Shown here piece after piece: positions 1 to 7,834 of a stretch of 64,000 bases of DNA. The notes beneath the pieces are model-generated. The model had not been told where the DNA came from, searched no databases, and was given only the letters and a program-made list of their open reading frames with translations. Within the stretch, counting starts at the first letter, position 1; each line of letters begins with the position of its first letter. Source of the DNA: Halomonas stenophila (GTDB lineage: Bacteria > Pseudomonadota > Gammaproteobacteria > Pseudomonadales > Halomonadaceae); the NCBI RefSeq assembly GCF_014192275.1, contig NZ_JACHXR010000007.1:116344-180343 (forward strand), read 5' to 3'. The position numbers and the translations under genes were made by a program.

Positions 1-1
1 G

Positions 2-769
2 GCGGAGCGCCTGACCGAGGACGACGGCGACGTCATGCGGGTCGGTGGCCAGATCTCCACCAACGCCCATCCCCGTGAGGTCTATCGCACCAGCGCCGAC
101 CCCGCCGCGCAGGCCGCGGACATCCTGATGGCCATGCTCGGCCAGGCCGATATCCCGGTGCAGGGCGGCCAGGCCACCAGCACCACCCAGCCGCCGGCCT
201 CGGCGCGGCGGCTCGCCGCGGTGGACAGCGAGCCGCTGCAGGAACTGCTGCTGCGTACCCTGAACTACTCCAACAACTTCATGGCCGACACCCTGGCCCT
301 CGACCTGGCCGAGGTCCCCCGGCCGTCACTATCCCAGGCGGGCGATGCCCTCGAGGCCTTCGCCGGCACCATCCCCGGGCACGGCCCCGCCACCCTGGAG
401 AGCGGCAGCGGCCTGACCCCGGAGAACCGAACCTCCGCGGCCGGCGTGAACGCCCTGCTGGAGCACATGTTCCGTCGCCCGTCGCTGTTCCCGAGCTTCG
501 TGGCGGCCCTGCAGTCGCCCGGCAATGGCGTGATGCGCTTCATCCGGCGGGGCTCGGCGACCTTCCAGCACCACGTCATGCTCAAGACCGGCACCCTCAA
601 CCAACCGGTGACGGTGCGCGCGGTGACCGGCTACTTCCGCACCCTGTCGGGGCGCTGGGGCGTGTTCACGGTGCTGGTCAACGGCACCGGCGCGACGCCC
701 TACCTGAGCTGGACGACGGTGCTGGACCGCCTGTCACGGGACCTGGACGCGATGATCCAGGCGCATTGA
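2..769 (+). CDS. dacB: D-alanyl-D-alanine carboxypeptidase / endopeptidase, PBP4 (DacB) family, 3' part
   Basis: The reading frame is open from the window edge and gives the last 255 residues of a PBP4-type serine peptidase of family S13. These periplasmic enzymes trim and cleave peptidoglycan cross-links. Two of the three penicillin-binding active-site motifs are visible: an SxN motif in NYSNNFMADTL and the KTG motif in MLKTGTLNQP near the C-terminus. The catalytic SxxK motif and signal peptide would lie upstream of the window. An internal ATG at 35 is unlikely to be the start, because coding sequence continues upstream without a break. The family assignment is firm; the exact gene name is by analogy with E. 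coli. Confidence 0.85.
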   Translation, partial: AERLTEDDGDVMRVGGQISTNAHPREVYRTSADPAAQAADILMAMLGQADIPVQGGQATSTTQPPASARRLAAVDSEPLQELLLRTLNYSNNFMADTLALDLAEVPRPSLSQAGDALEAFAGTIPGHGPATLESGSGLTPENRTSAAGVNALLEHMFRRPSLFPSFVAALQSPGNGVMRFIRRGSATFQHHVMLKTGTLNQPVTVRAVTGYFRTLSGRWGVFTVLVNGTGATPYLSWTTVLDRLSRDLDAMIQAH

Positions 770-878
770 GTCGCCCTCCTGACCCGGTCGCCGGGGCTCA
801 GGCGTCGACGGCGCGCCGGCCGGCCGGCTCTGCTACCATCGCCGCTTACGCCAAGGACTGATCGATGGACGCTCGCAG

Positions 879-1250
879 ATGAAACCCGGACACACCGGCT
901 GGCGCCACCTGGTGCACTCCACCCGCTACTCCCTCAAGGGCCTCAAGGCCGCCTTTCTCCACGAGGCGGCCTTTCGCCAGGAGCTGGGCATCTGCGTGAT
1001 CCTGCTGCCGCTGGCCACCTGGATCGGGCGGGAACCGGTGGAGTGGATCCTGCTGGTCGGCAGCTGCCTGCTGGTGCTGATCGTCGAGCTGCTCAACAGC
1101 GCCATCGAGAGCGTGGTGGATCGCATCGGCCCCGACCGCCACGAGCTCTCTGGCCGGGCCAAGGACATCAGCTCGGCGGCGGTGATGCTGTCGCTGGTTA
1201 TCGCCGGGCTCACCTGGGGTCTGCTGGCCTGGCAGCGCTTCCTGGTGTGA
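879..1250 (+). CDS. dgkA: diacylglycerol kinase
   Basis: This 123-residue protein has the size of E. coli DgkA, the small trimeric inner-membrane kinase that recycles diacylglycerol to phosphatidic acid with ATP. It shows the family layout: an amphipathic N-terminus, a membrane segment around residues 47-65 (WILLVGSCLLVLIVELLNSA) and another at 95-115. The conserved ELLNSAIESVVDR stretch carries the catalytic glutamate and metal-binding residues. It stands alone, in the same direction as dacB and glnE, with gaps of 109 and 146 bases on either side in which I see no strong signals. Confidence 0.93.
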   Translation: MKPGHTGWRHLVHSTRYSLKGLKAAFLHEAAFRQELGICVILLPLATWIGREPVEWILLVGSCLLVLIVELLNSAIESVVDRIGPDRHELSGRAKDISSAAVMLSLVIAGLTWGLLAWQRFLV

Positions 1251-1396
1251 GGCCAGGGCAATTGCAGCTGAACATGACGAGGGGCTGATCCGTCGATACC
1301 AACTGCGATAGCCTTGGGTGTGAGGCCGGGTCGCTAGTGCCGAGCGCCCCGGCTTGGGTATGCTGAAGGCATTCATCAACCGGATGCGAGACGCCC

Positions 1397-4381
1397 ATGG
1401 CCCTGCCCGATGACTTCCTGCCGCTGGATGCCATTCCCGAGCCGCTGGTGGCACCGTTGCGACACGCCTGGGAGCGCCTCGGGGCATCCCTCGAGCAGGC
1501 CGACGACCTGGCATCGATGCAGGACCAGGAAGGCCCCGGCGAGACCTGGTCGGCGCTCTCGGCGACCCGTCGCGAGCAACTGGCGCGGGTGCTCGCCGTC
1601 TCCGACTTCGCCGGCGAGACGCTGATCCGCCACCCCGACTGGCTGGTCCACCTGGACGCCGCCGGCGAACTGGAGGCCACGCCGGCCCCGGAGGCCCTGC
1701 GCGAGACCCTCGCCGAGCGCCTGGAGGCCGCCGACGACGAGGCGGCCCTGCACGCCGCTATCCGCCGCTTTCGCCGGGCGCGCATGCTGGGCATCGTCTG
1801 GCGAGATCTGACGCGCCCGCCGGGCATCGACATGTGGGCCACGGCGACGGCCGTCACCCAACTGGCGGAGGCCTGCCTGGAGCTGGCCCTGGACTGGCTC
1901 GAGACCCATTTCGCACCCCGCTGGGGGCGCCCCGCGACCCGGGCCGACGGCAGCGAGCAGCGCCTGGTGGTGCTCGGCATGGGCAAGCTCGGGGCCGGCG
2001 AGCTGAACCTGTCCTCCGACATCGACCTGATCTTCGCCTTCCCCGAGAAGGGCGAGACCGAGGGCGGGCGCAAGGCCCTCGAGCACCAGGAGTACTTCAC
2101 CAAGCTCGGCCAGAAGCTGATCACCGCCCTGGACGCCGTGACCGCCGACGGCTTCGCCTTCCGCGTCGACATGCGTCTGCGTCCGCTGGGCGACGGCGGG
2201 CCGCTGGTCGGCAGCTTCGCCTCGCTGGCCGGCTACTACCAGGACCAGGGCCGCGAGTGGGAGCGCTACGCCATGCTCAAGGCGCGGCCGGTGGCCGGCG
2301 ACCTGGGCGCCGGCGCCGAGCTGCTGGCCAGCGTCCGCCCCTTCGTCTACCGCAAGTACCTCGACTTCGGCGCCATCGAGTCGCTGCGCGAGCTCAAGTC
2401 GATGATCAACCGCGAGGTACGCCGCCGCGGCATGCAAGGCAACATCAAGCTCGGTCCCGGCGGCATCCGCGAGGTGGAGTTCGTGGTCCAGGCCTTCCAG
2501 CTGATCCGCGGCGGGCGCGACACCGAGCTGCAGGTGACCTCCCTGAGGACCGCCCTGGAGCGCCTGCCGGCGCTGGGGCTGCTGCCCGAGGAGGTGGTCG
2601 ACGAGCTGACCCCCGACTACGTCTTCTTGCGTGACATCGAGCATATCCTCCAGGCCCTGGAGGACCGCCAGACCCAGAGCCTGCCGGTCGAGGAGGTGGA
2701 TCGCGAGCGGGTCGCCCTGGCCCTGGACACGGAGGACTGGCCCGCGGTCATGGCGCGGCTCGACGAGGTCCGCGCCCGAGTGCGGTGCCACTTCGACGCG
2801 GTGATCGCCGAGCCCGAGGAGGAGGCCGAGGAGGCGGCCGCGTCCACCGGTGCAGGGGAGGTCGAACTGGACGAGTGGCGGGCCCTGTGGCGCGACGAGC
2901 TCCCCGAGCAGGAGGCCGAGTCCCGGCTGGAGGAGGCCGGTTTCGGCGACGCCTCGGCCGGCCAACGCCGGCTACGGGCCCTGCGCCACTCCCGGCAAGT
3001 GCAGGCCATGCAGCGCATCGGCTTCGAGCGGCTCGATGCGCTGATGCCGCTGCTGCTCGATGCCGTGGCCGCCAGCGAGGCGCCGGACACCGCCCTGGAG
3101 CGGGTCCTGCCGCTGGTCGAGGCCGTGCTGCGGCGGACCGCCTACCTGGCCCTGTTGCGCGAGAATCCCGATGCGCTGGAGCACCTGATGCGGCTGTGCA
3201 GCGCCAGCCCCTGGATCGCCGAGCAACTGGCCCGCCACCCCATTCTGCTCGACGAGCTGCTGACGCCGGACACCCTCTATACCCCGGCTGACAAGGCACG
3301 GCTCGCCGACGAGCTGCGCCAGGCGCTGGGGCGCCTCCCCGAGGACGACGAGGAGGCCCAGCTCGAGGCGCTGCGGGTCTTCAAGCACGCCCAGGTGCTG
3401 CACGTGGCCGCCTCCGACATCGCCGGCACCCGCCACCTGATGAAGGTCAGCGACTACCTGACCCATATCGCCGAGGTGATCCTCCAGACGGTGCTGGCCA
3501 TGGCCTGGAAGCACCTCACCCGCAAGCATGGCGTCCCCGAGCGGCGCGATGGTGGGCGCTGCGGCCAGGTACCGGAGTTCCTGATCGTCGGCTACGGCAA
3601 GCTCGGCGGCATCGAGCTGGGCTACGGCTCCGACCTGGACCTGGTGTTCCTCCACGATGGCGCGGGACAGGGCAGCACCGACGGGGCGCGGCCCATCGAC
3701 AACGCGGTCTTCTTCACTCGGCTCGGCCAGCGCATCATCCACCTGCTCACCGCCGTGACCCCCGCGGGCAGCCTCTATGAGGTGGACATGCGCCTGCGCC
3801 CGTCCGGCAACGCGGGGCTGCTGGTCTCGAGCCTGGAGGCCTTCGCCGACTACCAGCGCCGCGAGGCCTGGACCTGGGAGCACCAGGCGCTGGTACGGGC
3901 CCGGGTGGTGGCGGGCCACGAGGCACTGGCGGAGCGCTTCTCCGAGATCCGCCGCGAGATCCTCGGCCGACAGCGCGACCTCGAGGCGCTGCGCGAGGAG
4001 GTGGTGGCGATGCGCCACAAGATGCGTGACCACCTGGCCGGCAACGGCGAGGGCGACGACTTCGACCTCAAGCATGACCCGGGGGGCATGGTCGACATCG
4101 AGTTCCTGTGCCAGTTCGCGGTGCTCTCCATGGGCCACGAGACGCCGGAGCTGCTGACCTACAGCGACAACATGCGCATCCTCGAGACCCTGGAGGCCAG
4201 CGGGCGACTGCCGGCCGACGACTGCCGCCGGCTGCGTGAGGCCTACCTCGCCTGTCGCACCGCGGCCCACCGCTCGGCCCTGACCCGCGACCCCGCACGC
4301 GGCCGCAACGCCGACTTCCAGGCCCATCGCCAGGCGGTGATCGCCGTCTGGGAACGACTGCTCGAGCCGGACGGCGACTGA
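1397..4381 (+). CDS. glnE: bifunctional glutamine synthetase adenylyltransferase / adenylyl-removing enzyme
   Basis: This 994-residue protein is slightly longer than E. coli GlnE (946). It carries two nucleotidyltransferase domains, each with its own signature: GMGKLGAGELNLSSDIDLIF in the first half (de-adenylylation domain by analogy) and GYGKLGGIELGYGSDLDLVF in the second half (adenylylation domain). The paired aspartates of SDxDL are the metal ligands. GlnE sets glutamine synthetase activity in response to nitrogen status through PII. A short acidic insert around residues 470-490 (EPEEEAEEAAAS) may explain the extra length. A strong hairpin follows the stop codon. Confidence 0.97.
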   Translation: MALPDDFLPLDAIPEPLVAPLRHAWERLGASLEQADDLASMQDQEGPGETWSALSATRREQLARVLAVSDFAGETLIRHPDWLVHLDAAGELEATPAPEALRETLAERLEAADDEAALHAAIRRFRRARMLGIVWRDLTRPPGIDMWATATAVTQLAEACLELALDWLETHFAPRWGRPATRADGSEQRLVVLGMGKLGAGELNLSSDIDLIFAFPEKGETEGGRKALEHQEYFTKLGQKLITALDAVTADGFAFRVDMRLRPLGDGGPLVGSFASLAGYYQDQGREWERYAMLKARPVAGDLGAGAELLASVRPFVYRKYLDFGAIESLRELKSMINREVRRRGMQGNIKLGPGGIREVEFVVQAFQLIRGGRDTELQVTSLRTALERLPALGLLPEEVVDELTPDYVFLRDIEHILQALEDRQTQSLPVEEVDRERVALALDTEDWPAVMARLDEVRARVRCHFDAVIAEPEEEAEEAAASTGAGEVELDEWRALWRDELPEQEAESRLEEAGFGDASAGQRRLRALRHSRQVQAMQRIGFERLDALMPLLLDAVAASEAPDTALERVLPLVEAVLRRTAYLALLRENPDALEHLMRLCSASPWIAEQLARHPILLDELLTPDTLYTPADKARLADELRQALGRLPEDDEEAQLEALRVFKHAQVLHVAASDIAGTRHLMKVSDYLTHIAEVILQTVLAMAWKHLTRKHGVPERRDGGRCGQVPEFLIVGYGKLGGIELGYGSDLDLVFLHDGAGQGSTDGARPIDNAVFFTRLGQRIIHLLTAVTPAGSLYEVDMRLRPSGNAGLLVSSLEAFADYQRREAWTWEHQALVRARVVAGHEALAERFSEIRREILGRQRDLEALREEVVAMRHKMRDHLAGNGEGDDFDLKHDPGGMVDIEFLCQFAVLSMGHETPELLTYSDNMRILETLEASGRLPADDCRRLREAYLACRTAAHRSALTRDPARGRNADFQAHRQAVIAVWERLLEPDGD

Positions 4382-4423
4382 GCGAGCCTACCCGACACCG
4401 CGACTATCCCTCCCGGTTCACGC

Positions 4424-4464
4424 TGCGCCCCGGCTGTCGATGACAGGCGGGGCGCACTTCTTCC
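4424..4464 (+). terminator. probable terminator hairpin after glnE
   Basis: An 8-bp outer stem (tgcgcccc / ggggcgca) encloses a second stem (ctgtc / gacag) on a 3-base loop, 43 bases after the glnE stop. The tail is only moderately T-rich (cttctt), so efficiency is uncertain. Confidence 0.6.
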
Positions 4465-4514
4465 GGGTCACTGTCCGGCCGCTCACCTTGCTGTTACGGC
4501 GAATGCCTTTATGC

Positions 4515-4560
4515 CGGTGACAGGCGCCGGCTAGACCCTCGCTGGCGGCGCCTGTCACCG
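4515..4560. repeat. perfect 15-bp inverted repeat with 16-base loop
   Basis: The arms run 4515-4529 (cggtgacaggcgccg) and 4546-4560 (cggcgcctgtcaccg) and are perfectly complementary. There is no T-tract, so it is not a standard intrinsic terminator. It could be a transcript-end structure, a boundary hairpin or a regulator site just upstream of the operon's control region. Confidence 0.6.
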
Positions 4561-4584
4561 CCGCCGCCGGCCGACGGCAAAATA

Positions 4585-4595
4585 ACCAGATTGGT
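4585..4595. promoter_or_regulatory. candidate operator, palindrome ACCA-GAT-TGGT
   Basis: This is an 11-base palindrome in an AT-rich island 120 bases upstream of the ABC operon's first gene. Ten of its bases (accagattgg) recur at 18006-18015, upstream of the SDR gene at the other end of the locus. This suggests a binding site for a shared regulator; the winged-helix/SBP protein encoded in the locus is the obvious candidate. No binding data are available. Confidence 0.4.
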
Positions 4596-4714
4596 CATTT
4601 CTCATGGATGGTCGCGTTGCCGGGGATCAAGGGCCGCCCATAAGCTGCATGACACCCGATGAACTCCCCGGAGCGAATCGTTCAGAGCACGACTACAACA
4701 ATGCAGGTGACACC

Positions 4715-5653
4715 ATGTTCTACAAAACAGCGCTAGCGACCAGTGTGATGATGTTATCGGCAGGCCTTGTCCAGGCAGAACAGACCTACCGTATCGGCAT
4801 CACCCAGAACAATGTCGGCGTCGACAGCTACCAGACCACCTACGAAAGCGCCTTCGAGAATGCCGCCGATGAGCTCGATAACGTCGACGTGGTGGTGCTG
4901 GATGCCGGCGGCGATGTGGCCCGCCAGATTGGTCAGGTTCGCAACCTGATCCAGCAGCGTGTCGATGCCATCATCATATGGCCTACCAATGGCCAGGCGG
5001 TGATCCCGACCATCCGCCAGGCCCACCGGGCGGGTATCCCCGTCGTGGTCACCAACTCCAAGATCGCCGAGGCCGGGCTCGATTACATTGCCGCCTTCTC
5101 GGGCCCCGACAATGTCCAGCAGGGTGCTTCCTCCGCCGAAATGATGTGCGAGGCCCTGGATGGAGAGGGTCAGATCGTCCAGATCGCCGGGCAACCCGGC
5201 TACACCACTGCCATGGAACGCTCGAAGGGGTTCGAGGACCGGCTTGCCGAGGCCTGTCCCGACGTCGAGATCCTCGAGACCCAACCCGCTGACTGGAACC
5301 GCGAGAAGGCCCAGCGGGTCATGGAGAATTTCCTCACCAAGTACGACGACATCGATGGTGTCTATGCCGGGGACGACAACATGGGCGTCGGCGCCCTGAA
5401 TGCGGCCAAGAGTGCCGGCCGGGCAGGAGATATCGCCTTCATCGGCGCCACCAACTTTGCCGTGGGTTATGAGGCCATCGAGCGTGGCGAGTACTACGGC
5501 TCCATCTATCAGTCCCCGGTGGATGACGCCGAAGCGGCTCTCCAGACGGCACTCGATGTCCTGGAGGGAAAGGAGGTGCCGAAGATGAACTTCTTCGAGA
5601 CCCCCAAGATTACGGCCGACAACCTGGCCGAGTTCGACAAGCCGGTGTTCTGA
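4715..5653 (+). CDS. periplasmic sugar-type ABC transporter binding protein
   Basis: This 312-residue protein starts with a signal peptide (MFYKTALATSVMMLSAGLVQA, then EQTYRIG). The mature part has the type I periplasmic binding fold of the ribose/inositol class (Peripla_BP_4). A characteristic segment reads AIIIWPTNGQAVIPTIRQAHRAGIP. I chose the ATG at 4715 rather than an in-frame start 111 bases upstream, because it has a good ribosome site (aggtga) and makes the signal peptide N-terminal. It is the first gene of the import operon. Family members bind monosaccharides, cyclitols and related polyols; the ligand here is unknown, and the catabolic genes downstream argue for a compound that becomes hydroxyquinol. 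Confidence 0.9.
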   Translation: MFYKTALATSVMMLSAGLVQAEQTYRIGITQNNVGVDSYQTTYESAFENAADELDNVDVVVLDAGGDVARQIGQVRNLIQQRVDAIIIWPTNGQAVIPTIRQAHRAGIPVVVTNSKIAEAGLDYIAAFSGPDNVQQGASSAEMMCEALDGEGQIVQIAGQPGYTTAMERSKGFEDRLAEACPDVEILETQPADWNREKAQRVMENFLTKYDDIDGVYAGDDNMGVGALNAAKSAGRAGDIAFIGATNFAVGYEAIERGEYYGSIYQSPVDDAEAALQTALDVLEGKEVPKMNFFETPKITADNLAEFDKPVF

Positions 5654-5666
5654 AGGCTCCCGCCGA

Positions 5667-5696
5667 GGCGCATGAGGTCTCTGTTCCTCATGCGCC
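5667..5696 (+). other. strong hairpin between binding protein and permease genes
   Basis: A perfect 11-bp stem (ggcgcatgagg / cctcatgcgcc) with an 8-base loop lies 13 bases after the binding-protein stop and has no T-tract. Hairpins in this position of ABC operons usually stabilise the upstream message or attenuate transcription, so that more binding protein than permease is made. Confidence 0.6.
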
Positions 5697-5850
5697 GTAG
5701 CGCTCCGTCAAAGACAGTCCGTTGGCCATGCTGGATGGCCCTGCAGTGCTCTGCTCTTTCCCGGCAGCGAAGCCGTATCGGGAAAGTCAGCGCGCTGGAC
5801 GGACAACCGGTGACCTTCGGAACAAGGTTGCGCCCATACAGGTGAGTGAC

Positions 5851-6861
5851 ATGGCTTCTGCAGAACACATCAAGCAAGGCTTCATGCTCAGCAAGACACA
5901 CAAGGCCGGTCTCCTGAACTTCCTCTCGGCTCAGGGAATCCTGGTGTTCTTCCTGATCTGCATGCTGGCATTCTCGCTATTTTCCGAACAGTTTCTTTCC
6001 CAGTCGAATATCATGACGGTGGTCCGACAGGCCTCGATCATCGGTATCATCGCGGTCGGCGTGACCGTGGTGATCATCGGCGGGAACCTCGACCTCTCGG
6101 TAGGCTCGATGCTGTCGTTCGCCACCGTCCTGGTGGTGGATCTCCATGACAAGATCGGTCCGGTCGGTGCCATCCTGGTGATGTTCGCACTGACCCTGAT
6201 GCTCGGAGCCGTGAACGGCTTTCTGGTGGGGTTCATGCGGCTCAATTCGCTGATCGTCACCCTGGCGATGCTCTCGGCGATTCAGGGCCTGGTGCTGATC
6301 TACAGCGGTGGCCAGAACGTCGACATCGCCAATCAGAGCGAGACATGGTTCAGCGTGTTCGGTCAGGGGTACCTGCTGGGCATCGCGGTACCGGTCATCA
6401 TCTTCGCCCTGCTGGCCGTCATCGTCCAGGTCGTCATGTCCTTCACCGGCTACGGCCGACGCATCTTCGCCATCGGTGGCAATCCCGTGGCGGCCGTCTA
6501 TTCCGGTATCCGCAAGAACTGGTGCGTGTTCAGCACCTATCTGACCTCGGCCTTCTGTGTGGCCTGTGCCGCCCTGGTGCTCGGCTCGCGCGTGATGGGT
6601 TCCCAGAACAACGTGGGGCAGGGCTACGAGTTGCTCGTGCTGGCCGGGATCATCCTCGGCGGGACCAGCCTGCTGGGCGGCGCCGGCAGTATCTGGAAGA
6701 CGGTCATCGGGGTGCTGATCCTTGGCTTCATCCAGAACGGCCTGTTGCTGCTGGGCTACCCCTACTACACCCAGTGGCTCGTGACCTGGGTCATCATCAT
6801 CCTCGCGGTATGGCTGGACCTTGCCAACAAGCGCAAGCGTCTGCTGACCCGCCACTCCTGA
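5851..6861 (+). CDS. sugar-type ABC transporter permease 1 (RbsC-like)
   Basis: This 336-residue, strongly hydrophobic protein has about 8-10 membrane segments and is of the BPD_transp_2 family (ribose/xylose/inositol permeases). Diagnostic segments are GGNLDLSVGSMLSF and the cytoplasmic coupling loop GYGRRIFAIGGNPVAAVYSGI. The ATG at 5851 is preferred over an in-frame start 129 bases upstream, because aggtgag precedes it and the upstream residues look non-coding. It would pair with the second permease to form a heterodimeric channel served by the double ATPase. Confidence 0.9.
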   Translation: MASAEHIKQGFMLSKTHKAGLLNFLSAQGILVFFLICMLAFSLFSEQFLSQSNIMTVVRQASIIGIIAVGVTVVIIGGNLDLSVGSMLSFATVLVVDLHDKIGPVGAILVMFALTLMLGAVNGFLVGFMRLNSLIVTLAMLSAIQGLVLIYSGGQNVDIANQSETWFSVFGQGYLLGIAVPVIIFALLAVIVQVVMSFTGYGRRIFAIGGNPVAAVYSGIRKNWCVFSTYLTSAFCVACAALVLGSRVMGSQNNVGQGYELLVLAGIILGGTSLLGGAGSIWKTVIGVLILGFIQNGLLLLGYPYYTQWLVTWVIIILAVWLDLANKRKRLLTRHS

Positions 6862-6874
6862 CAGGGTGAACACC

Positions 6875-7834
6875 ATGATCGATATGAAACGCTTCATGAG
6901 CGGCGGTGCGGCCATCCAGCCGATCTGGATCTTCGTCATCGCCATCACCGTCTTCTTCAGCGTCATGTCAGACTACTTCCTGTCGGTGGGCAATCTGACC
7001 AACATCCTCGTCCAGACCTCCACCATCGGGCTCATCGCCCTGGGCATGACCTACGTGATGATCAACGGCAACATCGACCTCTCCGTGGGGGCGACCCTGG
7101 GACTGGCGGCGTCCCTCTCGGTGGGCCTGCAGGACCACGGCCTGGTGGTGGCAGTGCTCGCCGCCATCACTGCGGGCGTGGTGCTGGGTGCCCTCAACGG
7201 CCTGCTCGTCTGGAAGACCGGGGTCAACGCCTTCATCGTCACCCTGGGGGCGATGATCGGGGTGCGAGGGTTGATCTTCGTCTACACCGAGGAACAGTCC
7301 TTCTACGCCAGCAACTTCGCCTTCTCCGACTTCGGTGCCAGTGCCATCGGCCCCATCCCCGTGCTGGCCATCATCTTCCTGGCCTGCACCCTGGTGATGC
7401 ACCTGGTGCTCAAGAAGACCGGCCATGGCCGCAACACCTTCGCCGTGGGCGGCAACCCCGAAGCGGCCCTGGATGCCGGCATCCGCATCGGCCGCAACAT
7501 GATGATCAACTTCATGATCGTCGGCTTCTTCGCGGCCCTGGCCGGTGTCCTGCTGGCCACCCAGATGGGGGCCTCGACACCCAACCTCGGCCGGGACTAC
7601 GAGCTCTGGACGATCACCGCCGTGGTGCTCGGCGGTACCAAGCTCACCGGCGGCTTCGGCAGCATCACCGGCACTCTCGGGGGCGTGCTGGCCATCGGGA
7701 TCCTGCGCAACGGCATGAACATGATGCAGGTGCCGGCCTTTTACGTGCTGGTCATCCTCGGTGTGATCCTTATCTCCGTGCTGATCATCGACCAGAAGAT
7801 CAACGTCAAGTCTTCCAAGGGGGTGCAGGCATGA
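6875..7834 (+). CDS. sugar-type ABC transporter permease 2 (RbsC-like)
   Basis: This 319-residue paralogue of the preceding permease repeats the landmarks GNIDLSVGATLGLA and GHGRNTFAVGGNPEAALDAGI. The start follows a good site (agggtga) 13 bases after the first permease ends; a GTG three codons earlier overlaps that site and is less likely. The stop overlaps the ATPase start in an ATGA, so the two are probably translationally coupled. Two distinct permeases are unusual for the ribose system itself, which uses one, but occur in several uptake systems of this class. Confidence 0.9.
   Translation: MIDMKRFMSGGAAIQPIWIFVIAITVFFSVMSDYFLSVGNLTNILVQTSTIGLIALGMTYVMINGNIDLSVGATLGLAASLSVGLQDHGLVVAVLAAITAGVVLGALNGLLVWKTGVNAFIVTLGAMIGVRGLIFVYTEEQSFYASNFAFSDFGASAIGPIPVLAIIFLACTLVMHLVLKKTGHGRNTFAVGGNPEAALDAGIRIGRNMMINFMIVGFFAALAGVLLATQMGASTPNLGRDYELWTITAVVLGGTKLTGGFGSITGTLGGVLAIGILRNGMNMMQVPAFYVLVILGVILISVLIIDQKINVKSSKGVQA

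Larger units (their letters stand above)
4382..4714. promoter_or_regulatory. 333-base intergenic region before the ABC/hydroxyquinol operon
   Basis: No gene is visible here. In order it holds the glnE terminator hairpin, a long perfect inverted repeat (4515-4560), an AT-rich patch with the palindrome ACCA-gat-TGGT (4585-4595), and about 110 bases of leader before the binding-protein start. The operon promoter must lie here, but I cannot identify a convincing -35/-10 pair. Confidence 0.5.

Noticed and set aside
1210..4327. Very long open frames antisense to glnE
   Set aside because: In GC-rich DNA the antisense frames of real genes stay open by codon bias. Their translations are low-complexity, rich in R, G, Q and H, and show no domain.
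4488..4513. Possible promoter TTGCTG ... TTTATG upstream of the ABC operon
   Set aside because: The spacer is only 14 bases and the -10 match is poor.
4604..4714. N-terminal extension of the ABC binding protein by 37 codons
   Set aside because: It would bury the signal peptide inside the protein; the ATG at 4715 has a good ribosome site and gives a normal signal sequence.
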